Notes under the pieces: generated by a model
Databases searched by the model: none
The model's input: only the letters and a program-made list of their open reading frames with translations
What the model was told of the DNA's origin: nothing
Made by a program: the position numbers and the translations under genes
NCBI GenBank assembly: GCA_008694505.1
Contig: VZDJ01000056.1
Location: forward strand, 8,352,786-8,416,785
Direction: 5' to 3'
Length of the DNA: 64,000 nucleotides
Origin: Cyanoderma ruficeps
Taxonomy: Eukaryota > Chordata > Aves > Passeriformes > Timaliidae
Shown: piece by piece, positions 18,001-29,029 of the stretch
Layout: the number at the start of each line of letters is the position of its first letter
Position numbering within the stretch: position 1 is the stretch's first letter

Positions 18001-21000
18001 TCTCTGTAACCTATAAAAGGTTTCTGTAGATACAGTTCCTGGTTAGCAAAAATATATTTGGGACGTGTCCAGCAGGTCTCTAGGGTATGTGACCCAGCAG
18101 TGTCACTCATTGTCAGCTGTGCTGAGTGAAGGTGTGTGCAAAAGGCAGCGTGGAAATGCCCAGTGGGACTCTGTAAAATGGCAGACATGATGGGAGTCCT
18201 GGTGTTCCCAGTGTTCAGGGAAGTTCCCCTGCTGCTGGGCAGCTCTGCCCATGCTGGGGGTTTGCTTTGTGCTCCCATAGCCCAGCAGGTGGTTTGTAAT
18301 GAGCTTTGGTTATTTTTGTGTGCCTGGAGGGAAACTTGGGACTGGATGGTGGCCGTCCCCAGGACAGGGACTGGGTGGTGGCCAGTCCCAGGACAACTCT
18401 CATCTAATCCTTGGGTTTCCTCTTTGGCAATGGAAGGAGGGAAAACACTACAGTATAGAGAATATGAGGGTGTAGAAGTCATGTCCTTGTTAGAAGTACA
18501 TATTTTTTCCTTCCCTGACTCAGACATTAGCCCCCCTGCAGTGGGGAATGGTGACCTGAGGGTTTCACAGTGCCTGCCAGAAACCTCCAGATATCCTGGG
18601 GATTTCTCACTTGCAAGCACTGAAAATTGCTGTTGATGAACTCATCTCTAATATACTTTAATAGCTTGAACTCTGCTTTATCAAAAGTTTCCAAAGCTCT
18701 CCAGACATAAAGCCATTTACTGTGCACTTTCCAGGTAATTTTAGAAGTAGAATTTGCCTCTCAGGAGATTGATTGACCACACTCAACATACCCACTGAGG
18801 TAGGTACAAATGATCTTGCAGATTATTAATCCCCATCATAATGAGCCTCAGATTCCCTGCCAGGAGTTCATTACAGAGTGCTATGGATCAGCCTCAATGG
18901 AAAGATGAGGCTTTTCTTCCCTGATTTTGCTGTGTCTGGCTGTGAGTTTTGGAGTTTCCTCTGCAGGGTTAACCCTGGATATTGAGTGTAAGGGATGTTC
19001 TAACAAACTTAGCAGCTGTAAAAATATATATATATAGACTCAATGAGAGTTAAAAGTCCCCATGCACCCTTGATGGCCCACCTTGATTTCTGTAAGTTGT
19101 TTTTACAATGTCATGGATGCTGCTGGGCATTCTACTTTTCAATACTTTTAAAAGGACAAGAAATATTAGGACACACTTTTTAGTAGAGGCTGTTGTGATA
19201 GAACAAGGAGTAGTGGTTTAAACTGAAAGAAGATAGATTCAGGCTAGTTGTGAGGAAGAAATTTGGAAAAAAACCCTGAAACGAGTTTTCCAGAGGACTG
19301 GTAGATGCCTAGTTCCTGGAAATACTCAAGAACATGTTGGATGGGGCTTTCAGCAACTTGACCTAGTCAAAAAGGTATCCCTGCTCATCAAAGGGGGATG
19401 GATTTGGTGACCTCCAAAGGCCCCTTCCAACCCAAACCATCGTATGACTTCAGCTTTGAAAACTGCAGTTGGGAAAGTTCCTACCTTTAAAATTTCCCCA
19501 AGCCCGTTGGAGATGTGCCGCCGGGGGATGCTCTGGATGAAGGACCTGTCCAGGAAACTCGCCACGGGCGGGGTGTAACCCCCGAGCTTGTTCTTACACT
19601 GCAGAAAGTTCACCCCATTCTTGGCCCCCACGCTGGCATCCACGTAGGAGAGGAGGGTGGTGGGGACACGGATGTAGGGCGTGCGTCTGCGGTAGAGCGA
19701 GGCGGCGAGGCCGGCGATGTCCAGGCACACGCCCCCGCCGATGGCAATGATGGGCTCCGTCCGCCGGTCCAGGCTGAAGCTCTGCACCTCCTGCAGGATG
19801 TTCAGCACCAAGTCCATGGATTTGGTCTCTTCGGTGGTCGGCAGGGAGAGGATTTTGTGCTGGACGTTGTTCTCTCGGAAGTACGCTCTGACTTTGGAGC
19901 CGTAAAGTTTGTCGACGACCTCGTCTATGACGATGAAGCGCCGCAGTTTCCTCTTGCTGGCCAGCTCTATCTGCTGGGGGTCAGTGATGTGACCCCAGAG
20001 CAGAGTGGTGTTAGAGGGGTCCAGAATGTTGTAGGTTTCTACCACTTTGTAGCAAAAATAGATGGGAGCTTCAATTATCCAGGAAATCCCACCTTCGGAG
20101 ATGCGCTCACCTCTGGCAAGGATTGGAAAACATGGTTCAAAATCACTTTATTCCTAGTTTGACCTTTGCTTGTCTGAACTGGTTTAAGGATGTAGCTGGG
20201 AGGTGAAGAATGTGGAGTCTCCTGCCCATAAACTGCAGAAACTTGGGGCTGTGAGAGTGAAACACCCCTCTGAGTTTCAGGGCTCAGAAATTTTATTCAT
20301 GGAGAAGCTCTCTGAGATATTAGTGAAGAGTTAAATGTCTGAATTCCTACACAGCATTAAAAAGATACAGTCCAGAAGGGCTGGGACATGTTTTTCACGC
20401 TAGAAGTTGAAAACCCATAAAGAATGAGCCAGCCCAATCATTTCAGCTTCCAAAAAAGGGAGTGGGGAGAGAAGAGTTTGCTAAAATTTTCCATATTTAT
20501 GGAGGAAGCATCCTGTGATGGTGTATCTGGGTGATAGGAGTTAATTTATACCTGTCTGTGTATAAACAGCCACACATCTCCTTTCAGACCAGTGTTTCTA
20601 CAATGCTTTAGTTGAACTAGCAGATCTCAAACTGGAAATAGACGTGATAGAAATAGCAAGTACTCCTGGAAAGGGAAAGAAAATGATTTGGGGGTTGGGA
20701 AACATTTCCATACTGGAGTTTTCAAGGGTAAATAAACCCCAAAATTAGTTATCTACCTAAACCAGTGAAAAGCACAATCCTACAGCCCCTTCCTTCTGTG
20801 GACGGGCAAACCAGGGAAAAAGTTGGGAACCAAAAAAGAAGGAAAAAGCCAATCAAAAATGAGGCAGAAGGAATTAGCAAAATGTATTTTATATAAGACT
20901 CTTTCTTGAGCTGCATTTCATTAAAAAATGAGTTTCTGTGATATTCATTGGATAATCAGATTTCCTTACACACCCAATTTCTTTTCACATGCCTGAACAT

Positions 21001-22481
21001 TCACTTAGAGGTCGAAACAGATGCTTCTCTGCTTTCTTTACCAAATTGTCTCTAAGTCTTAAACCCTTAAAGTCTCTAAGCCCTTAAACTCCATAGCTGT
21101 TAAAGAAAACCAGTGAGGATTTAACATTTCCCAGAATTTTTTTTCTGGACTTTTCAAAAGCATTTTTGTGCACATTTTAATGCCCCATCTTACAGCTGTA
21201 TTTAACTCCATGTGCATTCATCTTTGGTGTGTGACCCTTCTAAGACACAGAATCCTTTGGAATATTATTTGGTGGAATCAGCTTTGGGTGCTGGATGGTA
21301 CAACCAGTACCCATTGCAACCTCTCTGCTGCATGAAAATCAGGGTGAATTTGGGGCTGAACATGGCCTTGTGGGTGCATATGTCAGCTGAGGGTTTTTCT
21401 GGGTGTTCTTGGGCCCTAGGTTCATCCTTCTATTGACTGAGGTCCAGCTGGTTTTTTGGGTCTGTCAAAGTCCTGCCCTACTGGCTGCAGCTCTGCCCCG
21501 GTGATGCTCGTGCACGGTCACTGCCAGAGCTGGTGAAGGTCCCTCTGACCTGGCTGAGAAAAGGGTTAGACTTGTGCCATTAAAATCTGAGTATGACAAA
21601 GACTGGAAAACTTCTGACATGAAAAAGAGATCTGTATTATGAATGGGGCTCCGTGTGCTCGTGAAAAGGAGTATCCTGTAATTAAAAGATAATTAACTGG
21701 AGAGATGTACTATCAGCAAAGAGCTGTATGTATCCCTGGGGGAAATTTTTGTCTCTGCTCAGCCTGAAGCAGCATTAGGTGACTTCTGCAGTTTGAGAGA
21801 TGTGACAGTTTATTTTTCCCACCTACCCATTTCATTTGTCTGCGACCACCTCTATAAACCCATCTGTCTCCCATGCCTCGGCGTGAGATTTTGCACACAC
21901 AGATTGCAGTTTCACAGGAGTGGAGAAAAAGAGCCCAAGCGAAGCCCACAGATGTCCCTGTGTAAGCTTTTCAGAAGTTTAAAGAGAATTCCTGTCTACA
22001 GAAATGGAGGCTGTTGATGAAATTCCCTCTGTAGCTCAGACCTGTGTCAAGGACCACTGCAACCGCCTGTGCTGCCATACTGAACGTGTTCCCAAGGACA
22101 TGTGAACAGGTTTATACATGTAGATCAGGTTGGATGGGGCTTGGAGCACCCTGCTCTAGTGGAAGGGGTCCCTGCCTATTGCAGGGGTTTGGATTAGATG
22201 ACCTTCAAAGGTTCCTTCCAGCCTGAACTATTCTGTAACTCTGTAATTCCGTCATTGCGGGTTGAAGCCACGGCGCCCAAGATGGTTTTTCCATCCCACC
22301 GAGAAGACTGCCCAGTTTGGCCGGCCAGAGCCACACAGGCTCCTTCCTATACTCACATTTTTGCCTCAGAGAGAGTGATCTCATCCTCGTCTTTGAAAAG
22401 GGCTTCTCCTTTCTTGACGCGGCACCACGTGCTCTTGACTCTCACCAGCTGGAAATCCGTCTGCCGCGGCTCCTGGGGCAT
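14949..22481 (-). CDS. EEVS: EEVS, 2-epi-5-epi-valiolone synthase (5 coding exons)
   Basis: Sugar-phosphate cyclase of the dehydroquinate synthase superfamily. It converts sedoheptulose 7-phosphate to 2-epi-5-epi-valiolone, the first gadusol step, using NAD and a divalent metal. Exons on the - strand are 22357-22481, 19485-20112, 17618-17851, 16258-16510 and 14949-15046, and all phases fit. They give 445 residues from the ATG at 22481, close to family length. Seen: the NAD loop GGGVCLDIAGLAAS (about 167-180), VPTTLLSYVDASVGAK, and metal ligands Glu in NGLGEILK (248), His in VDFGHLIS (321) and His in LMHGEAV (337). The C-terminus reads MPLPTGLGVADIFNDTSEET and ends PQA. Oddities: KNGVN replaces the usual KTGVN, a duplicated start region allows longer in-frame N-termini (ATG at 22613 or 22703), and a minisatellite abuts exon 4. 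Orientation is tail-to-tail with MITF and head-to-head with MT-Ox. Confidence 0.92.
15047..16257 (-). other. EEVS: EEVS intron 4
   Basis: GT-AG intron between exons 4 and 5. About half of it is an LTR inserted antisense to the gene. Confidence 0.85.
15594..16139 (+). mobile_element. solo LTR of an endogenous retrovirus
   Basis: The block begins TGTTGGAACCCTGG, contains AATTTAGGTGTCATTT, and has a polyadenylation signal AATAAA at 16084-16089 followed by CATCTGAGTCC. A diverged copy in the same orientation lies at 58049-58598, so this is a repeat family. No internal viral genes adjoin it, so it is a solo LTR. The 3' boundary is approximate. Family name not assigned. Confidence 0.75.
16258..16510 (-). 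CDS. EEVS: EEVS coding exon 4
   Basis: The exon begins RVLPSLMHGEAVNVDMAFM after acceptor CTGCAG (16511-16516) and ends PLPTGLGVA plus one base before donor GTACTG. It carries the third metal ligand, His in MHGEAV. The acceptor is the proximal unit of a tandem array that repeats acceptor-like sequence. Confidence 0.9.
16508..17000. repeat. minisatellite in EEVS intron 3, built from acceptor-like units
   Basis: Units on the + strand share CCCTCTG(C/T)(A/G)G, then AGGTGGGTGGCAGGAAAGG and TTTGGGGTGGCAAAT, joined by variable AAACAAATAGG runs. CCCTCTG occurs at 16508, 16614, 16703, 16814, 16881 and 16948, giving spacings of 106, 89, 111, 67 and 67 bp. The first occurrence is the real exon 4 acceptor. 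On the gene strand each unit therefore resembles the end of intron 3 plus the first bases of exon 4. Confidence 0.88.
16511..17617 (-). other. EEVS: EEVS intron 3
   Basis: GT-AG intron from exon 3 to exon 4. Its 3' half is the minisatellite; the rest (17001-17617) shows nothing recognised. Confidence 0.85.
17618..17851 (-). CDS. EEVS: EEVS coding exon 3
   Basis: Acceptor CCCCAG and donor GTGAGT frame 234 nt, exactly 78 codons in phase 0. It starts MALMKHKGLFDLLKNHGKYL and ends DFGHLISPELEM, including the second metal-ligand histidine. Confidence 0.93.
17852..19484 (-). other. EEVS: EEVS intron 2
   Basis: GT-AG intron. It contains a CR1 fragment close to its 5' end and a short (TA)n run near 19024-19035. 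Confidence 0.85.
19150..19450 (+). mobile_element. CR1 LINE 3' UTR fragment, sense on +
   Basis: Successive CR1 landmarks are GTGGTTTAAACTGAAAGA, GTGAGGAAGAAATTTGG, TGGATGGGGCTTTCAGCAAC and CCCCTTCCAACCCAAACCAT. It ends about 35 bp from the donor of EEVS exon 2, antisense to that gene. Confidence 0.75.
19485..20112 (-). CDS. EEVS: EEVS coding exon 2, NAD-binding core
   Basis: Acceptor CCAG precedes 20112 and donor GTAGGA follows 19485. The exon holds about 210 codons, opening GERISEGGISWIIEAPIYF and closing RRHISNGLGEILK. It carries the nucleotide-binding loop, the PTTLL motif and the first metal ligand (Glu). The exon is distinctly GC-rich and CpG-rich compared with its introns. Confidence 0.93.
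20113..22356 (-). other. EEVS: EEVS intron 1
   Basis: GT-AG intron. It contains a CR1 tail near 22118-22252 and is otherwise unremarkable. Confidence 0.8.
22118..22252 (+). mobile_element. CR1 LINE 3' tail, sense on +
   Basis: Contains CAGGTTGGATGGGGCTTGGA, TAGATGACCTTCAAAGG and the terminal TTCTGTAACTCTGTAATTC octamer-like repeats of a CR1 3' end. Confidence 0.75.
22357..22481 (-). CDS. EEVS: EEVS coding exon 1 (preferred start)
   Basis: The ATG at 22479-22481 sits in an ideal Kozak context (GCCACCATGC). The exon encodes MPQEPRQTDFQLVRVKSTWC, then RVKKGEALFKDEDEITL, and ends in phase 2 before donor GTGAGT (22351-22356). VKSTWC is typical of vertebrate EEVS N-termini. The frame is open further upstream to an ATG at 22703 through the duplicated leader, so an N-terminal extension of up to 74 residues is possible. 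Confidence 0.75.
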
Positions 22482-22732
22482 GGTGGCTCCTGGGACTGCT
22501 GGAGCACACGCTTCTTCTGTCACCAGCATGCTTGCAGAAGGTGAGATCTCCCTTTCCAGAGACCTCCCATCGCTGGGTGCCTTCGAGGTGCTTTTTAAAG
22601 GCTCCTGGGGCATGGTGGCTCCTGGGACTGCTGCAGCACACGCCTCTTCTGTCACCAGCGTGCTTGCAGAAGGTGAGATCTCCCTTTCCAGAGACCTCCC
22701 CATCACTGGGTTCCTTTGAGGTGCTTTTTAAA
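22468..22732 (-). repeat. EEVS: 132-bp tandem duplication covering the EEVS start region
   Basis: Copy A at 22468-22599 (132 bp) and copy B at 22600-22732 (133 bp) are nearly identical. A partial third start (GGCTCCAG) begins at 22733. Copy A equals 44 codons, so the EEVS frame stays open through it and the Kozak-ATG is duplicated in frame at 22613. Copy B carries one extra C (CCTCCCCATC against CCTCCCATC), which shifts the frame beyond an ATG at 22703. Confidence 0.92.
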
Positions 22733-25700
22733 GGCTCCAGGGTCACCCGGCATTGGGAGGGGAGGTCTGGTCTCCATGTGAGAGACTAATTACAAAATTG
22801 AGATTACCTAATCTGGGATGCACCTGAGGGGTGGCAGGAACGTTGGAAGACACGTGCCACTACCAGGATGGGGTTGTGTAATCAGCTGGTTTTATAAGGC
22901 TTAAGATGTACAATAGGAGGGCATACATTTACTTCCAACATGATGCCCTACAGCAAATTTAAAGTTATGAAAGGCAGTTTGTGTGATTCTTCGTATCATT
23001 CAGGAACCTCCTTTGCTGAGCAGAGCCTCTGATCTGGTTGCAGCTCTAAGCTGCTCTTATGGGGTGAGACAGGAGCAGAAGCATGGGGGATCAATATCAG
23101 CTGGTTAAACCTCTTTTGAGCTCACATTCCTGGGAGTCTCCTGAATTGAGGAACAAAAACTACATATATATTATATATTTCAGCTTTTATGATGGGTTTA
23201 AAAAAATTATCAGAGAGGATTTATCTCCTGAAGGGCTGTTTGGGGCATGAGCTGGGTTTTGATCCCCATATGACTGGGGATGCACTCTTCCATGGGATCT
23301 TCCAGCTGGGGCTTTTAGAGGGCCCCAGGCTCAGGTTGCCACATGAAGTATTCCCTTGGCATACAGCTCTGAGTGCTGAGCACAGGGAGACCTTCCTTTG
23401 ATTTCACCAGCAGTGCCTGAAGGCACAAACCTGTCTTTGCCACCTTCTCAGCCGTGTTTCTGAAAGCTGTCCTTGTTCAGAAACAAAGATCAATAAAACC
23501 AAAATCAGAGGTAAGAGCAGAGGCAGGAAAAAAATTGGTCTTAAAGAACCCCCTGGACAAACTGTGTCATTGCTTTGAAGGCTTAATTACAGCCAAACTC
23601 ACTTTGAAACCTTCATCTATCCCAAAATTAATATTGAGAACGAGTTGCAAGAAAAATCTCCAAAGCCATGTTGCCCTGCTCCAAGAAGCGCCTAACTCCT
23701 GACTCCAGTCCTCACTGCTGGCTTCATCTCCAGATGGCAAAGTGCTTTTTAATGATGACAGGCTGTTAACTCCATTTTGTAGAAGAAAATAGAGTCCCAG
23801 AAGTGAAACAACTGCCCAAAGTCACCTTAAAGCTAGTGTGTGTGGATCAGATGGCACACTAGAGCTTGTAGCTTGTTTACCAAATACTCACCCGAAATTT
23901 TAACTCCCAATCTAAATACAATTTTTATTGCTTTCTGCAGGAACTGCAATTCTATTGCAGCTTGTTGTTTACTAAATCATAAAATGGAATAATCTTAGGT
24001 ATACCAGGACGTCTGTTTTTTTCATCTTGTTTATTTGTTCTAATTAATAACAATACAGTCAGAACTGAGACTTCTTTTATTTGCTTTTCTTTTACTCTAT
24101 CATCGTGTGTGTTTACTGATTTTCTATTTATGCTTCTCTGTTCTATTCTAGGGACACTGAAGTATCTTCTACTACATTTGAGAAGCTGACAAATTAACTT
24201 TCCACAGTCCAGCTGCTTGCCAGCACCAATGACTTCCATGTCTCTGTACCTTCCATCCTGCAGAGGGGCTGCCAAGAGCCCTGTGTGAGCTCCCCCAGCC
24301 TGTGCACCTCCCCTGCCCAGCCCTGGGCTCTCTCTGCACACTTTGCAGGTACATTGAGTCAGTCCTGGAGTGAAAGAGCCCAGGGTGATACATCCCAGAG
24401 GTGACAGATGCTGTTCTGGTTATGGGGGAGTCCATATTTCCTCATTACCTTCAGTTTGTGTTTGATCTGAATGAAAAGGAGATGGCCAGCCCACCTTGGT
24501 TCCATCTCATCATGCTCTTTAAGGACTTTGCTTTAATTCCTCACCAGCCCTTTCTGCCCAATCCTGCTGCAGGCCACTTCAGGCTTTGGGATACTTTGGA
24601 TGTTCCCACTGCTAGCTCCTGATGCCTCCCTCAGCCAGTCCATTCCCGGGACCCTTTCCTGGGGCTCAGATCCACTGGTACCCCAGTGACACAACCTGCC
24701 CCAGCCTGTGCAGAGACCTGGTCCCCAGAGCAGGGGTCACTGCAATGTTTGGCTGAACGGGGCAGTGGTGACCTTGTGGCTGAGGACCACTTGTAGATAA
24801 TCTGGGCTTCAGAGTCCTGGGACGTTTCTGGCCCCATAGCTGGTGGTTCAGCTGGGGCATGTCTGTGATATGTAACTAGAAGGTTATGAAACTGCCAATC
24901 ACTTCCTTCAGAGCCAGCAGCTTCCCAAGGTCAGGATGTGAACTTACTCTTATGTAAAGCAAAGGCAAAGTCGGCTCTTTTGTTGTGCCTTTTTCATGTC
25001 AGATGCTGTTGGATCTCACCTGCTGCCTGTGCTCTGGGTGGGACAGGTGGGTGCAGCCCCAGCCCGGGGCCATCCTCCCCACACAGCCTCTCCCTGCTGA
25101 TTTTGGGAGGAGACTTTGTCCCCTCACCGGTCACCCAAGCACCGACCTCCTGCTCTGCAGAGGCAGCAAACCCACCACAGCATCCTCTGAGGCCAGGGAA
25201 TGAGAAGGAACATGCACAACCCTTCAGGTAAACTCCCTGTGTGGGGTGGGGAGCTCCAGGAGAGTGGTGTGACAGGCGGGGACACACAGTGTGATGTCCT
25301 AGTCCTGGGTGCCCACCTCCCCCATGGAGGCTCTGTGGCTTTGCAGCAAGGAGAAGAGGGTGGGGAGTGAGAGGAGAGAGGCTGAGCACAGGAGATGGAT
25401 TTGCAGGAATCTGGAGTGGAGGGAGTGGGACAATCCCAGGAGAAAGGAATGGTGGGGTGGCGGACTCCGGCAATGTCAAGAGAGCTTTGGCTGTGACTAA
25501 TTTCTGATGGATTGTGATGTTTGTTTTATAAATAATTTCTCTCCCTAATGGAGCACTGTGGACATTCAGCTTTTCAAGCAGTAGAACCTGTAGAAAATGC
25601 ATCAGCTAGTGTATATTTTCCTTGCTTTTCCCTGAAGTTCAGTCAGAGTTTAGATCCCCCAGAGTTTAGGTTCCTGCCATGAGCAGCAGTGTCCTCTCTC

Positions 25701-28700
25701 TGGCTGCTTCCTCCCGCTCCTTCTCCTCATGCTTGCACTTCACCCCTAAGCTGTCTCCTGTCCCCTGGCCAGCACTGCTGGCTTTTCTGGCACTGTGGAT
25801 GCTGAGGCTAAGGCTGAGCAGGCTGAGCTCTGCTCAGGACCCTCTGCAGTATTTGATGGGCACACACTCGTGTTTTGGCCACAATATCTGCTCACCCCTG
25901 TCCCCACACGGTCTGTGACATGCCCAGTGCCAGGACATGGATTTACAGACCAAGGCAAAGAGGTGAGGGCTGGGATAAGCTGTTGTCAATGCCTCAGGTG
26001 CCTTGGTGAATACGATGGCTGGAAGTGTTTGGGATGATTTTAGCAGGCTGGATTTCCAAGTGCTTAGCACCGAGCAGCTCCTGCCAAAGTGCTTGGCACA
26101 GGAGCACCAAACAGTCTGGCAGCAGAGTGTTCAGGTGGATCAGGCTCTGTGCTCTGCCCTGGCTAGGAAGGGGGGCTTTTTGGAAGGCATTGTCGGGGAT
26201 TCAAAACAGATCTAGAGCCTGGAAGGTGAAATGAGGATAGCCCTAAAATAAGAACCATAGATTTGGTCTTTTTGGTCTCACGTCTTTGCTTTGTTTTTGT
26301 CAAATCCTGGCTGTCTTCTTGTCTCTGTGCCTCTTTCAGGGTGGTCCCCTGCACACAGTAAAGTGCCCTCCTCTTTTCCCTACCTAAAAAGTGCCATCTG
26401 AGCACCAGCTGCAGAGTTTAATTGTGATTCTGGAGCAGCAGGTCCCTCCGTGGCACTGCCTTTCTGCTCAGGGAACACTGATGTCCCACATGTGCAACCT
26501 TGCAATCCTGACTCCTGACTTTGGTGTGAATCAAAAGTTCCTGATTTCAGATAGAGTAGAAGCTGCAGTTTATTATTCAGCTTACTTGTGTAACAGGGTG
26601 GCTATGCTCTCAGCACCTGCCCAGGAATACGCTGGGAACCGTTCTGCTGGCAGGAATGGTCCATTTTAGGAATTGTCACCTTATCTTTCTTTCTGGAGCT
26701 GCTGGAGACTTGAAGCAGCCCTTTCCTACTCTTTCATGGCTGGGTTATTTTCAGCATTTTCTTCCTCTGAGCGAGCTGATTCTTTTCCCCCGTTGATGAT
26801 AATGCACAACTTCCTAGGTAGGAAATGGAGAGAGATGTCTGTGCATGCACAGAGCCATAGGGACACAATCAGGAAATCTAATTTAGTGCTTAATATAGTC
26901 CAGCAGTTTTTCTGGGGTTGTGTAGAACTATGCTCCGAAATGAAGCACTTTTTTTTGCCTGTAATAACCTTAAAAAAAGTAGTTACATAAAGTTTAGCTC
27001 ACTTTAGGGCTCAGAGCCTTGGGCCGGGAAGCCAGCCCTGAGCTCTGCTCTGACTTGTCTGGTGCTTGCAATGAAGGCAATTCTGACCTCTGCTGTTGGC
27101 CCAAAGCATCACCAGGCTGCAAAAAATGCAGCACTCCCTGCGAAGGTTGTGTAATCTCGGATGGAGGGTTGCTCCTGGCATGCCCTGCCTGCACCCTCTC
27201 CCTGCAGCACCTCTTGGCTCTCACGTTTGCTGTTATAACACAGGTTACAAAACAGCTGCAGTTCAGTCTTGTTTCCTCCCCTTCGTGTGGCAGGCAATCC
27301 CCGTCTGTTGCTTATCCAGAAGCATAACATGATGATTTCTAAAAGCTCACGTGGATTATAAAAATGTTTTTACCCCTAAATTAGCAGAAAAGCCTCAGAG
27401 TGCCTGGCAGGGAGGATGAGCAGATCCCAACCTTCAGCGCTCTCCAGCTGTGCAGTGGAAACTCCGGGATGCTCCCTCATGTGGTGGTGAAAATGCTGCA
27501 AGAAGAGTGTGTCCCCTCTTCGCTCCAAGTGTAACTGGGCTGAGGTCAGCAAACCAGCATGGTCTGGGAAAGGAATGGTTATTCCTGCAACTGAAATTAT
27601 TTGTAAAACTGCTGCAAGAGATAAGAGCTGCCCCCGATGGCTTGAGATTGGGATGAGATGTAAATCATAGAAACAAATCACAGAATCACTGAATGGGTTT
27701 TATTGACAAGATCTTGAAGCCCATCTCATTCCATCCCCCTGCCATGGGCAGGGCACCTTCCACTATCCCAGGGTGCTCCAAACCCCAAACAACCCTTGGA
27801 CATTTCCAGGGATGGGGCAGCCACAGCTTCTCTGGGCACTCTGTGCCGGGGCCTCACCACCTTCACAGGGTAGAATTTCTTCCTAATAGCTGATCTAAAC
27901 CTACCCTCTTTCTGTCTGTAGCCATTCCCCCTTGTCCTGTCACTACATGTTTTGTAAATGGTCTCTCTTCATCCTTCCTGTAGGCTCCCTTCAGGCACTG
28001 GAAAGCCACAGAAGTAGAGGAGATGTCCTTTTTCACTCACTCCACGCAGCTCTCCGCAGCCTTTCTATCACAGGCAATAAAACCCAGCCAGGGGCACACT
28101 GCTCCACCCCAGTTACACTCACAGCCTCTCAGCCTGTGTCTCATGGGTGCTTTCATAACCCAGCACGTGCTCTGACACTTGAGGAGTGGGGCAGTTACTC
28201 TGAACTCACCCTCTGGGGTTCCATGCTGTGTTCCATGGTGGATTGCTGCCATAAGGATTTTCTGGCATCTCAGGGCAGTACCATGGGCACCATTTCTTTG
28301 GCCCCTCAGAGCAAGGTGATCTGGATCTTGGAGGTGTTTCCAGAGCCTCTGAGCCACTGTCACGTTGTGTGTGCACAGCAGCCTCCCTGGCACAGACACA
28401 GCCTGGGGACACTTGTGCATCCCACTGACACACAGATCCTCCTTTTTTCACAAAACTTCTGTAAAAGTGCACCCAAAGATGCACTGTCTGCATCTCCCTG
28501 CCTGGTTTGGCAAGAGCAGTTTTGGAAGCATTCTGTTTCCTCCAAGGAAAATCATACCTGGAGGAGTGGGGGTTGTGTGCAGTTGTTTGGTGTTCGATGT
28601 TTGTCCTGGAGCTTTAAAAGCATGTGTTTAAAGCATTCTTATGCTTGATCAGCTCTGAGGGGAAAAAAGGAGAATGCATGCAGCAAAAATCTATTAGAAA

Positions 28701-28869
28701 TATAATATTTCAGTTTGAAAAGGTTTTCATGATTGTTTACATAGCCCTTCAAAACCCTGTATTTTTTATAAAATAAAAGAAGCACACCTGTGCTTATGTA
28801 CTTTAAATTCCACTTTCACTGATTCAGCAGTTACAAAATCATTATTCTTCCTTTTAATTCCCATTTCAG
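22704..28869. other. head-to-head EEVS / MT-Ox spacer, presumed promoters and 5' exons
   Basis: EEVS leaves leftward and MT-Ox rightward, so both promoters and the missing MT-Ox first coding exon should lie here. I could not identify the exon, which is expected to encode only about ten residues ending in phase 1. CACGTG E-boxes occur at 22851-22856 and 28164-28169. A long antisense CR1 piece lies near 27668-28015. No CpG island or clear TATA element is evident. Confidence 0.6.
27668..28015 (-). mobile_element. CR1 LINE 3' UTR fragment, antisense
   Basis: Landmarks in order are CACAGAATCACTGAATGGG, CCTGCCATGGGCAGGGCACC, CCACAGCTTCTCTGGGCA, TCACCACCTTCACAGGGTA and CCCCCTTGTCCTGTCACTAC. Together they form a nearly complete reverse-complement CR1 3' UTR. 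Confidence 0.82.
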
Positions 28870-29029
28870 AAACTCTGGCTGGGGACATTGCCGAGAACCT
28901 TCTCAAAGCCAAAGAAATAGCCCTCAATGACTCTCGTGTACCTGAACAGCTCAGGAATTACTTACAAAAAGCTCTTGATGTTGCCCTTGGACTAGACCCT
29001 TACCTGGATGCAATGGCAACTTCCAAGAG
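28870..29029 (+). CDS. MT-Ox: MT-Ox exon, N-terminal helices of methyltransferase half
   Basis: Acceptor TTTCAG and donor GTACAG frame [20 protein letters not shown] and then [18 protein letters not shown]. It aligns to the fish MT-Ox segment LLKAKEIA...LQKALDIASGLDEYL. It begins with two bases of a split codon, so a short coding exon must precede it, and it ends in phase 2. Confidence 0.85.

Noticed and set aside
17958..18636. Overlapping open frames of 220 (-) and 166 (+) residues in EEVS intron 2
   Set aside because: They lie in an intron on opposite strands, with no domain, start context or splice support; low stop density reflects GC content.
28037..28648. Open frames beside the CR1 fragment upstream of MT-Ox
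   Set aside because: They begin at or next to CR1-derived sequence and show no conserved protein; not the missing first exon.
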